A DNA stretch of 64,000 nucleotides from UBA1858 sp045105615 (lineage in GTDB: Bacteria; Pseudomonadota; Gammaproteobacteria; UBA4575): NCBI GenBank assembly GCA_045105615.1, contig JBGCDS010000010.1, forward strand, positions 44,016-108,015, in the 5' to 3' direction. The stretch's first letter is position 1; each line of letters starts with the position of its first letter. The position numbers were made by a program, and so were the translations under genes. Positions 18,376 to 26,557 of this stretch are shown piece by piece. The notes below the pieces were generated by a model that was not told the origin of the DNA, searched no databases, and saw nothing but the letters and a program-made list of their open reading frames with translations.

Positions 18376-18705
18376 CTAATCTTGGTTTAGGGTGCCCTTA
18401 GGTAACACGCTAGCGATAGCATGCTTCTGAACTTTAATAACGACATTCTCAGCTAATTCAATGCGAATAATGTCCTCACCAACACCTTTAATCTTTCCCA
18501 TCATTCCGCCATTAGTCACTACCTCATCACCTTTACTAAGCGAATCCATTAGAGATTTATGTTCTTTCGATCTTTTTTGCTGAGGGCGAATTATCATGAA
18601 ATACATAATGGCGAAAAATATGCCTATCATCACTAGCATTTCTGTACCACCACCGGCTGGAGCAGGTGCAGCCTCAGCATGAGCATCACTTATTAAAAAC
18701 ATCAT
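18376..18705 (-). CDS. yajC: Preprotein translocase accessory protein YajC
   Basis: Small single-span protein associated with SecDF. Residues about 23-42 are the membrane helix (EMLVMIGIFFAIMYFMIIRP), followed by the family motif RPQQKRSKEHKSLMDSL and GDEVVTNGGMMGKI. The length of 109 aa is normal. It is located between tgt and secD, as in most gammaproteobacteria. Confidence 0.96.
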   Translation of the reverse strand: MMFLISDAHAEAAPAPAGGGTEMLVMIGIFFAIMYFMIIRPQQKRSKEHKSLMDSLSKGDEVVTNGGMMGKIKGVGEDIIRIELAENVVIKVQKHAIASVLPKGTLNQD

Positions 18706-18748
18706 TTATCCTTTAGGCGTGCCTGTTGTCTAAATACGAAGCGGCGTA

Positions 18749-19873
18749 TTATGCCACAGAAGACCCGTTTGTCTGCCTTGCCATATAAAATTCATCGTAA
18801 AACTTCGCAAATCGCCCCTCTAAGATTGCTTCGCGCATATTCTTCATCAAACCATGAAAGTAACTCAGGTTATGAATAGTATTTAATCGTCCGCCTAGCA
18901 TTTCTCCACATTTATCTAAATGTTTCAAATATGCCCGCGAATAATGTTGGCAGGTATAACAACCACAGCGCTCATCAATAGGCCGCTCATCGTATTGGTA
19001 TTTTTGGTTACGTATTCTCAATACTCCCGAGTTTGTATACAAATAGCCATTACGAGCATTTCTTGTCGGAATGACACAATCAAACATATCAATGCCGCGT
19101 TTTACAGCTTCTACAATATCTTCTGGCTTACCCACTCCCATTAGATAGCGAGCTTTATTCTCTGGCATTCTATCTCTTAAAAAATCTAGCACATGTAAAC
19201 GCTCTTGCGCTGGCTCACCCACTGAGAGACCTCCGATGGCATAACCATCAAAGCCAATCTCTTTTAGTGCCGACAAAGATTCTTCACGAAGATCGTCATA
19301 CATTCCACCCTGTACGATACCAAATAAGGCCGCATTACTATCGCCATGTGCCTCTTTACTACGCTGAGCCCAACGTGCTGACAGCCTCATTGATATGGCG
19401 GCTTGCTCATGGGTAGCTGGGTACGGAGTACATTCATCAAAGATCATTACAATATCCGAACCCAAGCCACGCTGAACTTGCATTGATATCTCAGGATCTA
19501 AATTCACAGTTGAACCATCTATTGGTGATTTAAATTTCACACCCTGTTCAGTAATTTTTCGATTAGCCGCGAGACTAAACACTTGAAAACCACCCGAGTC
19601 TGTCAGAATTGGGCCTGGCCAATGCATAAACCCTTGTAAACCACCTAGCTTTTGCACCACATCAACACCCGGACGCAACATAAGATGGAAGGTGTTACCC
19701 AATATAATTTTACTCCCGCATGCCTGCAGTTCTTCAGTGGTCACACCTTTGACTGTTCCATATGTACCAACCGGCATAAAGATAGGAGTTTGCAATTCGC
19801 CTCGACGTGTTTGCAATGTTCCTGCACGCGCACCTTGGCTAGTTGCTTCTATATTAAAACCAGCAATTCCCAT
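18749..19873 (-). CDS. tgt: tRNA-guanine transglycosylase
   Basis: Exchanges guanine 34 for preQ1 in GUN-anticodon tRNAs during queuosine synthesis. The active-site regions are visible: TDSGGFQVFSL (first catalytic Asp near residue 92) and VIPTRNARNGYLYT with the second Asp in the preceding MFDC. The zinc site is CGCYTC plus a later Cys and His (C-x-C-x2-C...H). The length is 374 aa. It is 25 bp downstream of queA, the next enzyme of the pathway. Confidence 0.98.
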   Translation of the reverse strand: MGIAGFNIEATSQGARAGTLQTRRGELQTPIFMPVGTYGTVKGVTTEELQACGSKIILGNTFHLMLRPGVDVVQKLGGLQGFMHWPGPILTDSGGFQVFSLAANRKITEQGVKFKSPIDGSTVNLDPEISMQVQRGLGSDIVMIFDECTPYPATHEQAAISMRLSARWAQRSKEAHGDSNAALFGIVQGGMYDDLREESLSALKEIGFDGYAIGGLSVGEPAQERLHVLDFLRDRMPENKARYLMGVGKPEDIVEAVKRGIDMFDCVIPTRNARNGYLYTNSGVLRIRNQKYQYDERPIDERCGCYTCQHYSRAYLKHLDKCGEMLGGRLNTIHNLSYFHGLMKNMREAILEGRFAKFYDEFYMARQTNGSSVA

Positions 19874-19898
19874 AATCGTTTTAAAATAAATTTGAAAG

Positions 19899-20942
19899 TT
19901 AGTTAGTAATCATCATCGCATCACCATAGCTATAAAAGCGATAACGCTGATCAATTGCATATTGGTAAGCACGTTGGATTTTTTCACAACCTGCCAATGC
20001 ACTGATTAACATTAGCAGGGTGGAACGAGGCAAATGAAAGTTTGTAATTAACGCATCGACGACTTTAAATTCAAAACCAGGATAGATAAATATATCTGTA
20101 TCACCAGAGAAAGATTTCAAATCACTTGTTAATGCTGCCGATTCCAAAGCGCGTACACAGGTTGTTCCCACCGCAACAACCCGGCCACCTCGCTGTTTAG
20201 TTTGCTGAATTTGATCGCACACAGATTGCGATACATGGGCAAACTCAGAATGCATTTGATGCTGGCTAGGGTCAGTCACTTTGACTGGCTTAAATGTTCC
20301 AGCACCCACATGCAAGGTAATGCTCGCAACGTCTACCTGTTGCTGCTTTATTTGGCCCAACAAATCTTGAGTGAAATGCAGGCCAGCAGTCGGCGCAGCC
20401 ACTGCTCCCAACTGATCGGCATAAACTGTTTGGTAACGTGATCTGTCGCTATTGGTATCTTCACGCTCTATATATGGAGGTAAAGGTATATGCCCATAAC
20501 GTTGAAAAATCTCCATGACAGGAGCATCAGAGAGAAACTTTAGTATAAAAAACTCTTCATCACGCGCACATACCTGCACGCTTAAATTATCATTCACTTT
20601 AAGCACCGCATCTTGCTTTGGCGTGCGATTCGACTTTAGCTGAGCTTTAAACTGACCATTCCCCAAAAGTCTTTCCGCTAATATTTCAACCTTGCCACCA
20701 CTTTGTTTGTTGGCAAATAAACGCGCTGGAAATACCTTAGTATCATTCAATATCAACAAATCACCAGGACGCAGATAATCCACAATATCCGAGAAGCACT
20801 TATCTTCAAATTTATCTTTTGAGCGAGATACCAGCAACAGTCGACTGCCATCACGATCGGAGGCAGGTTCTAACGCGATCAACTCTTTAGGAAGATCGTA
20901 ATCGAAGTCATCGATGTTAAATTTTAGTGGATTTTGTTTCAT
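19899..20942 (-). CDS. queA: S-adenosylmethionine:tRNA ribosyltransferase-isomerase QueA
   Basis: Converts tRNA-bound preQ1 to epoxyqueuosine using SAM as ribosyl donor. The protein begins with DFDYDLPKELIALEPASDRD and contains the family motifs LLILNDTKVFPARL, GAVAAPTAGLHFT and VTHVALHVGAGTF-like VASITLHVGAGTFKPV. The length of 347 aa is normal. It heads the queA-tgt-yajC-secDF series on the minus strand, just left of tRNA-Leu. Confidence 0.98.
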   Translation of the reverse strand: MKQNPLKFNIDDFDYDLPKELIALEPASDRDGSRLLLVSRSKDKFEDKCFSDIVDYLRPGDLLILNDTKVFPARLFANKQSGGKVEILAERLLGNGQFKAQLKSNRTPKQDAVLKVNDNLSVQVCARDEEFFILKFLSDAPVMEIFQRYGHIPLPPYIEREDTNSDRSRYQTVYADQLGAVAAPTAGLHFTQDLLGQIKQQQVDVASITLHVGAGTFKPVKVTDPSQHQMHSEFAHVSQSVCDQIQQTKQRGGRVVAVGTTCVRALESAALTSDLKSFSGDTDIFIYPGFEFKVVDALITNFHLPRSTLLMLISALAGCEKIQRAYQYAIDQRYRFYSYGDAMMITN

Positions 20943-21003
20943 TCAACAGGCACAAAAATATAATAAAGCAGGCAATATTATCAAACTGAAAACGTAAGCA
21001 TGC

Positions 21004-21031
21004 TTGATGTTATGGGAGTTTCGGTTACACT
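21004..21031 (+). promoter_or_regulatory. Putative tRNA-Leu promoter
   Basis: A TTGATG -35-like box (21004-21009) and a TACACT -10-like box (21026-21031) are separated by 16 bp. A GC-rich discriminator (CGCG) follows, as is common for stringently controlled stable-RNA promoters. The tRNA begins 18 bp after the -10 box. Confidence 0.5.
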
Positions 21032-21049
21032 TCGCGAACCTTAACATAT

Positions 21050-21134
21050 GCCGGGGTGGCGGAATTGGTAGACGCGCCGGATTCAAAATCCGGTTTCTTC
21101 GGAAGTGCGAGTTCGATTCTCGCCCTCGGCACCA
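21050..21134 (+). tRNA. tRNA-Leu (anticodon CAA)
   Basis: An 85-nt cloverleaf with encoded CCA. The acceptor stem is GCCGGGG paired with the CCCTCGGC end. The anticodon stem-loop places CAA at 21084-21086. A long type II variable arm (CGGTTTCTTCGGAAGTGC region) and a T-loop GTTCGATTC are present, as expected for leucine tRNAs. The 3' 55 bp are duplicated at 27564-27618, so this gene is the attachment site of the element to its right. Confidence 0.97.
21080..21134 (+). repeat. Left attachment site (attL), 55-bp direct repeat in tRNA-Leu
   Basis: The 55 bp from the anticodon stem to the CCA end are identical to 27564-27618. The bases on either side differ, so the repeat is exactly 55 bp. The tRNA stays functional because the element supplied the same 3' end, which is the usual outcome of tyrosine-recombinase integration into a tRNA gene. 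Confidence 0.92.
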
Positions 21135-21193
21135 TTTAAAAACAGATAGTTACGCAAACACGATCGATCGAACAATTTTTTAAATGTGTTTAC

Positions 21194-21210
21194 GGGGGAG
21201 TTATAGGGGA
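21194..21210 (+). repeat. G-rich repeat pair near attL (possible integrase arm site)
   Basis: GGGGGAG and AGGGGA are separated by 4 bp. A near copy lies on the minus strand at 22644-22661 and a related pair at 27431-27447. Such G-rich iterons beside att sites resemble arm-type sites of P4-like integrases; the function is inferred. Confidence 0.45.
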
Positions 21211-21235
21211 TTGCGCATCGTTTACTCATAAAATC

Positions 21236-22156
21236 CTATCGTGCAGGATTATTAAAATGCTTCACTAGCGCCACTCCATTATGATTCTCAATTAACTTAT
21301 ATGCAGACGTATTCATTATCGTATGCATGAAGCAATGGTGCACAGTTAGCACTAAATCCTGCAATTCTGAGTTTGCTTCTAAATCCTCAATTTTCAATCC
21401 CAATTCTTTACACTCGTCAATATGTATATGTCTATCATGTTGCCGGTTGGTGTCGATTGCAGACAATTTATCTGTTATGTGCCTCGCCTTTTCTTCGGCG
21501 TCGGTTTCTCCCTCAAACATACATGTGACCAATTGCTTCTGCACAAAATCGTTTGCCAGCTTAACTGTATCCTCAACCGTTTTAAAAAATCCAATAGCAT
21601 ATTTGTTAAGTATTGGATGCCATATAAGCGCTCTAGCCTGATCAGTTTTCATTTCATCGTATGCTTGCTGAAATTCATCAAGTATGGAATATGCTGAAGT
21701 ACCATTAATTTGCGGATCAATTGGCCCCAAGTTTGATTGCTTACCCATCACTATAGATTTACAAGAGCATGACATGATCGTTCCTGCTGACATAGAAATC
21801 TGCGGCACAATTGCCCTGATATTATTGCCAAACATTCTGTGCAAATAGTCAATCAACGATTGAGATGCTGCTAGAGAGCCGCCCGGAGTATGGAGAATCA
21901 GATCCAAACCCAAACTTCTATCCATCTGATGCACAGCCATCATTAACCCATTTTTATCTTCATCTGTTATGGACATTTCTTGAGAATATGGCTTACTCAA
22001 CCAACCCGAGTAATAACAGATGACGTTTCTATTTGTAAATCCAAAAAGTTCTTGCAAATATTTTCTTCTAATAGTGTCCGATACAGAAATTATTGCATTC
22101 TCATGCTGTTTAATTAATTGATTATGTTCAGTTAAGATCTCATTCCAATTTGGCAT
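21236..22156 (-). CDS. SDH-family (SppA/Clp-fold) serine proteinase-like protein
   Basis: A 306-aa protein resembling the serine dehydrogenase proteinase (SDH_sah) group of the ClpP/crotonase fold. Visible landmarks are DLILHTPGGSLAASQSL (about residues 94-110, oxyanion region), a likely nucleophilic serine in PQISMSAGTIMS (about 131), and SNLGPIDPQING (about 154), where the Asp fits the conserved family position. It lacks a signal peptide or membrane segment, so it is probably cytosolic. It is the first gene inside attL and is transcribed toward tRNA-Leu. Its substrate is unknown; a host-interaction or defence role is possible but not shown. Confidence 0.8.
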   Translation of the reverse strand: MPNWNEILTEHNQLIKQHENAIISVSDTIRRKYLQELFGFTNRNVICYYSGWLSKPYSQEMSITDEDKNGLMMAVHQMDRSLGLDLILHTPGGSLAASQSLIDYLHRMFGNNIRAIVPQISMSAGTIMSCSCKSIVMGKQSNLGPIDPQINGTSAYSILDEFQQAYDEMKTDQARALIWHPILNKYAIGFFKTVEDTVKLANDFVQKQLVTCMFEGETDAEEKARHITDKLSAIDTNRQHDRHIHIDECKELGLKIEDLEANSELQDLVLTVHHCFMHTIMNTSAYKLIENHNGVALVKHFNNPAR

Positions 22157-22303
22157 TTTATTACCCTATTTTTACTTTATATCGACTCGCCTGATAGATT
22201 TGTTGCATTACGTGCTATATTTAAAATCTCAATAAAGTACTGTTACTAAAAAGAATCGACATACTGATTACATTCAATAATCTAATATAGCCATATAAAA
22301 ATC

Positions 22304-22519
22304 ATGAAAAGTGATACTAATACAACCATTATTGAAAAACACAAATATATTGACTCAACAATCGATCAGTATATTTCTGAGCATGGTCCAGAATTCTTTG
22401 GCTCACGCAGCATCTCGGTCAGCATTGATGGATCTGGAGTGCTAAAAAATCTTATTAACAATCTCGAGCAACCCGAAAGAGAGTCATTTGTATCATCAAA
22501 TGCTTTTTTACTGGACTGA
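22304..22519 (+). CDS. Small hypothetical protein of the element
   Basis: A 71-codon frame in the gap between the divergent proteinase gene and the integrase. The peptide (starting MKSDTNTTIIEKHKYIDST, with a glycine/serine-rich middle) matches nothing I recognise. No clear ribosome-binding site precedes the ATG, and an opposing frame of similar length overlaps it. I see no motif. It may be a real small cargo gene or chance. Confidence 0.35.
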   Translation: MKSDTNTTIIEKHKYIDSTIDQYISEHGPEFFGSRSISVSIDGSGVLKNLINNLEQPERESFVSSNAFLLD

Positions 22520-22643
22520 TTTAGTTTCAGACTAGAGATTGAGCCATTCCAGCGGCTTACTGAATTTTTCAAAGTTGGCGCAAGCCTAAGACCATACCGG
22601 AAGTATATTTCTCAATCATTCTGCTTGAATTATTAACATCCAC

Positions 22644-22661
22644 TCCCCTTAAACTCCCCCA
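22644..22661 (-). repeat. G-rich repeat pair upstream of the integrase
   Basis: On the minus strand it reads TGGGGGAGTTTAAGGGGA, matching about 15 of 17 positions of the pair beside attL. It lies about 135 bp upstream of the integrase ATG. It could be an integrase or excisionase binding site that also regulates the integrase gene. Confidence 0.4.
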
Positions 22662-22795
22662 TTTTCAGCAGCATAAAAGGTCTAACGCGCTATTGCTAGC
22701 CTATAAAGCATGAAGTCACAAGATTATATATCCTGTGTTGCCATATATTGGGCTTTGTTGTAGGTTATATCTAAGATTAATTTCAGGCCAAATAC

Positions 22796-23857
22796 ATGGC
22801 TCACATCGAAGCCCGTACAGATAAAAAAGGCAAAACTCGCTACCGCGTTCAGATAAGACTAAAAGGACACCCAACTCAGTCAGCAACTTTCGAACGCAAA
22901 ACTGATGCTAAGAAATGGGCACAAGACACCGAATCAGCGATTCGAGATGGCCGTCATTTTAAAACTGTTGAGTCAAAACGACATACTGTCGGCGAAATGT
23001 TAGATCGATACATCAAGACCGTACTTCCCAAAAAAGGTAAAAATCAATCTAACCAGAAACCTCAACTCGAATGGTGGAAGGAGAAAATTGGGGGCTATCT
23101 ACTTGCAGACGCAACACCATCTCTAATTGCTGAACACCGCGATATGCTTCAAGAAGACAAAACGCACATGGGGACCAAGCGATCCCCTTCCACCGCCAAC
23201 AGATACCTTGCTGCGCTCTCTCACTGCTTCACAGTAGCTGTTAATGAGTGGGAATGGCTAGATGACTCCCCCATGCGAAAAGTGCGCAAATGCAAAGAAC
23301 CACGAGGCCGGGTGAGATTCTTATCTGATGATGAAAGAAAACGATTACTCCTTGCATGCCAAGAAGTTGAGAATGGAAGTCTGTACCCTATTGTTGTGCT
23401 GGCCCTCTCTACGGGTGCTAGACAATCAGAAATACTCACATTGAAATGGAAACAGGTGAATTTAAAGCGCGGCCAAATTACATTATTTGACACAAAGAAT
23501 GACGAAATTCGCTCAATCCCACTAGTTGGCCACGCTCACGAGATAATTCAACGGCTATCGCAAATTCGAAGAATTGATTCTGATCTACTTTTCCCAGGGA
23601 AAAGAAATAAAAAATCACCAACCACTATACGAGCTGCCTGGGAAAAAGCGCTTGAAATTGCTGAGATTGAAGATTTCCGCTTTCATGACCTCAGACATAG
23701 TGCAGCATCCTATCTCGCCATGAGCGGCGGCACACTCGCTGAGATCGCAGACATATTAGGACACAAGACACTGCAAATGGTGAAGAGGTATGCGCACCTT
23801 TCAGATAGTCATAACAGCAAGGTTGTATCAAAAATGAATGATCAAATTTTTAGCTGA
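22796..23857 (+). CDS. Site-specific tyrosine recombinase (integrase)
   Basis: Phage-type integrase, 353 aa, likely responsible for integration into tRNA-Leu. The N-terminal residues (about 1-55) resemble an arm-binding domain (RTDKKGKTRYRVQIRLKG), followed by a SAM-like core-binding domain. The catalytic residues are visible: the first Arg in LSTGARQSEIL, the HxxR box in FHDLRHSAASYLA, a His in LGHKTLQMV and the Tyr nucleophile in KRYAHLS. All are intact, so the enzyme may be active. The next gene starts 2 bp after its stop. Confidence 0.95.
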   Translation: MAHIEARTDKKGKTRYRVQIRLKGHPTQSATFERKTDAKKWAQDTESAIRDGRHFKTVESKRHTVGEMLDRYIKTVLPKKGKNQSNQKPQLEWWKEKIGGYLLADATPSLIAEHRDMLQEDKTHMGTKRSPSTANRYLAALSHCFTVAVNEWEWLDDSPMRKVRKCKEPRGRVRFLSDDERKRLLLACQEVENGSLYPIVVLALSTGARQSEILTLKWKQVNLKRGQITLFDTKNDEIRSIPLVGHAHEIIQRLSQIRRIDSDLLFPGKRNKKSPTTIRAAWEKALEIAEIEDFRFHDLRHSAASYLAMSGGTLAEIADILGHKTLQMVKRYAHLSDSHNSKVVSKMNDQIFS

Positions 23858-23859
23858 AA

Positions 23860-24375
23860 ATGGCTTCCAATAAATTCACAGGGAAGCTCAATAAGAGACT
23901 AATAGATAGAAGTCGCGAATTAACCGTAGCTCTCCTCAGAGATGACATAAATAAGCAGAATCAAATCTCCCAGGAGATTAACGAAGAGATCAATGAAAAA
24001 TTGAGCTTACTTTGCGAACACTATGGACTCTTTGACATAGAACCACAGGAAAAACTGTTATATGAACTCTCACTCTCGCTTGCGAGAGACTTCGTGCCTG
24101 GATTCAAGCTAGAAAACAAAGTAGGTGCACCCACAAAATGGTCCCTAGGAGTGCTACAGGACCTTTATAACACTGTAAATACTCTTAGGTCCTCTAGATC
24201 ACCTAGAGGTAGCGTCAATTGGGCTTGTATACAGCTCGCAAGACAAGAGCAATGGAAATCAATTATAAAACAAGAGTCTACATCTCCCGAAAAGGTACTT
24301 GAAAGCTACTACTACAAAGCAAAAAATAGCCAAGCAGCACTCGCGAAGTCATTTAAAAATAAAGTTCTGAAATAA
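23860..24375 (+). CDS. Hypothetical protein translationally linked to the integrase
   Basis: A 171-aa protein that I do not recognise. It starts 2 bp after the integrase stop (TGAAAATG), so it is almost certainly in the same transcript. The first 75 residues are predicted helical and charged (KLNKRLIDRSRELTVALL onward). A central GAPTKWSLGVLQDLYNTVN stretch and a basic, lysine-rich end follow. The composition fits a nucleic-acid-associated or structural helper, but no function can be assigned. Confidence 0.7.
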   Translation: MASNKFTGKLNKRLIDRSRELTVALLRDDINKQNQISQEINEEINEKLSLLCEHYGLFDIEPQEKLLYELSLSLARDFVPGFKLENKVGAPTKWSLGVLQDLYNTVNTLRSSRSPRGSVNWACIQLARQEQWKSIIKQESTSPEKVLESYYYKAKNSQAALAKSFKNKVLK

Positions 24376-24489
24376 TACAAAATCCAATTTTTTAAGGATT
24401 ACTCTTTTACGCGTCATTGTTCCCAACTGCTCAAGCAAGTAGGTGCTTGGCAACAGGAAGCAACAATAAATACGCATAAAGGTAATCAT

Positions 24490-24702
24490 ATGAGCTCATC
24501 AAATTTATTCACTGTACGTCAATTCTCAGAAAAACATCGCGCATTCTCAGAGGGTGGCATTAGATGGCAAATCTTTAATTCAGACAAAAATGGTCTTGGT
24601 AAGTCTGGTGCAATTCTTCGCATTGGAAGAAAAATTTTGATCAATGAAGATAAGTATCTGGACTGGCTATATGACTCTAATCAACTCAAGTTAATTGACT
24701 AG
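24490..24702 (+). CDS. Excisionase/AlpA-like HTH DNA-binding protein
   Basis: A 70-aa protein with FTVRQFSEKHRAFSEGGIRW near the start and ILRIGRKILINEDKYLDWL at the end. This is the layout of small MerR/AlpA-like HTH proteins found beside integrases, where they act as excisionases or regulators. A GGTAAT stretch precedes the ATG. It lies two genes after the integrase. The HTH character is fairly clear; excisionase activity is inferred from context. Confidence 0.75.
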   Translation: MSSSNLFTVRQFSEKHRAFSEGGIRWQIFNSDKNGLGKSGAILRIGRKILINEDKYLDWLYDSNQLKLID

Positions 24703-24714
24703 AAAGCTAAGATA

Positions 24715-25206
24715 ATGCCATCAAAAGACAGACTAAAAGTCAAAGGCAGAAAAATTAGCGGGGGTTTTGTAGCTTTCCCACATGATTGCTTGAATCACGT
24801 AAATTTCATTATATTGTCCCCTTATGCAGTAAAACTCCTAGTGGACTTATACAGTCAATATAGAGGCAAAAATAATGGCGACCTATGTATGACTTGGTCA
24901 ATGATGAAAAACCGTGGGTGGAGATCTGAAGCAACTTTAAACAAGGCTAGACATGAATTAATACATTACGGGTGGATCACTCTCACTCGGCAAGGTGGTC
25001 GAAATGCAGCAAGCTTGTATGCAGTGACATGGCAATCTATCGATGAGTGTAAAGGCAAACTTGATGCTAGGGCCACTAACGTTGCATCAGGCGCCTGGAA
25101 AGAACCAAAAATGCCATTTCTAAAAACTAAAAAATCAAAACGAGTACTACGCGATCCGTATCAACCTACTACGCCTAAAGTAGTAAAAATAGGAGTTATA
25201 CCTTGA
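24715..25206 (+). CDS. Winged-helix-like protein, possible element replication or regulatory protein
   Basis: A 163-aa protein encoded 12 bp after the HTH gene. Residues about 35-105 (LSPYAVKLLVDLYSQYRG onward, through WRSEATLNKARHELIHYGW and LTRQGGRNAASLYAVTW) have the pattern of a winged helix as in plasmid Rep or RepA-like N-domains. The C-terminus is basic and proline-rich. Similar proteins are common in integrase-bearing elements. Replication initiation is a possibility, not shown by any catalytic motif. Confidence 0.6.
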   Translation: MPSKDRLKVKGRKISGGFVAFPHDCLNHVNFIILSPYAVKLLVDLYSQYRGKNNGDLCMTWSMMKNRGWRSEATLNKARHELIHYGWITLTRQGGRNAASLYAVTWQSIDECKGKLDARATNVASGAWKEPKMPFLKTKKSKRVLRDPYQPTTPKVVKIGVIP

Positions 25207-25344
25207 TACGATTTTTAATTACATCATCTGATGAATTAATGTAGCCAATTTTCAGCAATTCGCTACTACACATGCTGCATACCTTTATATAAATATACCA
25301 TGTAGTGCAGCATTTATTTTCATTGCAATAGCAAGGAATTAACA

Positions 25345-25755
25345 ATGCCATTTAAAAAAGGTCAATCAGGAAATCCAAAAGGTCGCAAACCCGGCTTAAG
25401 CAACCAGGCCAAGTTTCGAGGACTAATCGAAGCGCACATTCCCTCTCTCGTCGATACCGTTGTTAAAAAAGCATTAGCAGGCGATATGACTGCTATGAAA
25501 ATTTGCATTGACCGTGTATGTCCACCACTCAAAGCAAGAGATGAATTAATCAAGATCAATAAAATGGGCTCTCAACAATTACTAGATCAAGCAAACACTG
25601 TTTTGCTCGAGATGCACTCTGGGAAAATTAGCCCAACTGAAGCTGGAAGTATTATGCGTGTTCTCGAATCTAAGACTAAAATTTTGGAAATCGTTGACCT
25701 AACGGCGCGAATTGAAGAATTAGAAAATTTTGCGAATAATGGAAATAAGCCATGA
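25345..25755 (+). CDS. DUF5681-domain protein
   Basis: A 136-aa protein beginning MPFKKGQSGNPKGRKPG, the hallmark of DUF5681, followed by helices (FRGLIEAHIPSLVDTVVKKA, then GDMTAMKICIDRVCPPLKAR). Such proteins occur widely in phages and integrative elements. Some are compared to small terminase or HTH proteins, but no role is established to my knowledge. The ORF ends in an ATGA overlap with the next gene. A 138-bp noncoding gap precedes it. Confidence 0.8.
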   Translation: MPFKKGQSGNPKGRKPGLSNQAKFRGLIEAHIPSLVDTVVKKALAGDMTAMKICIDRVCPPLKARDELIKINKMGSQQLLDQANTVLLEMHSGKISPTEAGSIMRVLESKTKILEIVDLTARIEELENFANNGNKP

Positions 25756-26018
25756 GTATCCATAGAAGAATAAATAAACTTGAGGAGAAAATTTACCCTC
25801 CCAAGAAAATTAAACCTCCCCGTATTATCATGATTGGTATTGATGAAACGCAAGAGCAAGCATATAAGCGTCAAGTAACAGATAAAAATATCGACCGCAG
25901 TGATTTTGGCCAGCTTATTTGTATACGATTCACAAATTCTAAAAATCCATTTCTAGGTGATGACGTAAAGCCTAAGGAGCTTGGAAGTAACCTCACACAC
26001 CCTACTTGGAAATATTGA
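25752..26018 (+). CDS. Hypothetical protein coupled to the DUF5681 gene
   Basis: An 88-aa protein whose ATG overlaps the upstream TGA (ATGA), which suggests translational coupling. It begins MSIHRRINKLEEKIYPPKK, a charged helix, followed by PPRIIMIGIDETQEQAYKRQ and a polar tail. I recognise the DUF5681-plus-small-partner arrangement from other elements, but not a named domain. The function is unknown. Confidence 0.65.
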   Translation: MSIHRRINKLEEKIYPPKKIKPPRIIMIGIDETQEQAYKRQVTDKNIDRSDFGQLICIRFTNSKNPFLGDDVKPKELGSNLTHPTWKY

Positions 26019-26078
26019 TGATCTTGAACTAAACAAGCCCCATCAGATAAACTCATGAACACCTTAACGGTATTAGTC

Positions 26079-26107
26079 AATGACTGCTTTCGACCCAAAG
26101 AGGACAT
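26079..26107 (+). repeat. Cassette-boundary repeat, copy A
   Basis: AATGACTGCTTTCGACCCAA followed by AGAGGACATG. It shares the AATGAC(C/T)GCT core with copies at 26517, 27027 and 27390. The arms TGACTGCTTT and AAAGAGGACA are imperfectly complementary around CGACCC, so it may fold into a hairpin. It lies between the 88-aa and 84-aa genes. Confidence 0.55.
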
Positions 26108-26173
26108 GTGTTACTAATGTTTCTATTGAACTTATGATTATAATGATAGTAGCGAACAACTAAAAAATGTGAA

Positions 26174-26428
26174 ATGAAGAGTAAAAGCCAAAAATTAGTC
26201 TGGTCTTACCTGCTTGCGTCTTTATTTGTGGCCAGTGCATATACCTATATGGTAGTTGATACGTTTTTAAGAACAGGAGAATTTTGTATAAGCATGCCTG
26301 GTCGAGGCTCAACTTCTCAGGGCTGTTTATCTGAATTTGCTCCTATTTTTATTGGTATAACTATTTTCTGGTTGGGTTGTGCAGTTCATTTTTTATTATT
26401 AGGCCTTAACAAAAGAGGTTTATGGTAA
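26174..26428 (+). CDS. Small two-span membrane protein
   Basis: An 84-aa protein with two hydrophobic segments at about residues 9-28 (LVWSYLLASLFVASAYTYMV) and 54-77, joined by a polar loop with two cysteines (FCISMP...GCLS). This hairpin topology would place the loop outside the cytosol or across from both termini. No recognised family. It is the first of three small genes interleaved with the AATGAC(C/T)GCT repeats. The ATG has no strong ribosome-binding site. Confidence 0.55.
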   Translation: MKSKSQKLVWSYLLASLFVASAYTYMVVDTFLRTGEFCISMPGRGSTSQGCLSEFAPIFIGITIFWLGCAVHFLLLGLNKRGLW

Positions 26429-26516
26429 GAAAATAAAAAGGTCAGACTTGTTGATATATAGGCGACATACAAAGACATTACACTTGAAACATAAAAGTTT
26501 AATTTTATTGTTAGCG

Positions 26517-26545
26517 AATGACCGCTATTGAGCCGTAAAGTGACA
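26517..26545 (+). repeat. Cassette-boundary repeat, copy B
   Basis: AATGACCGCTATTGAGCCGT followed by AAAGTGAC. The first 19 bases are identical to copy C at 27027. It sits just upstream of the lipoprotein gene; a TTG within it could even serve as an alternative start. Confidence 0.6.
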
Positions 26546-26557
26546 AATAAGACACCC

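Noticed and set aside
22366..22572. A 68-codon minus-strand frame in the gap before the integrase
   Set aside because: It overlaps the plus-strand 71-codon frame and has no start signal or recognisable peptide.
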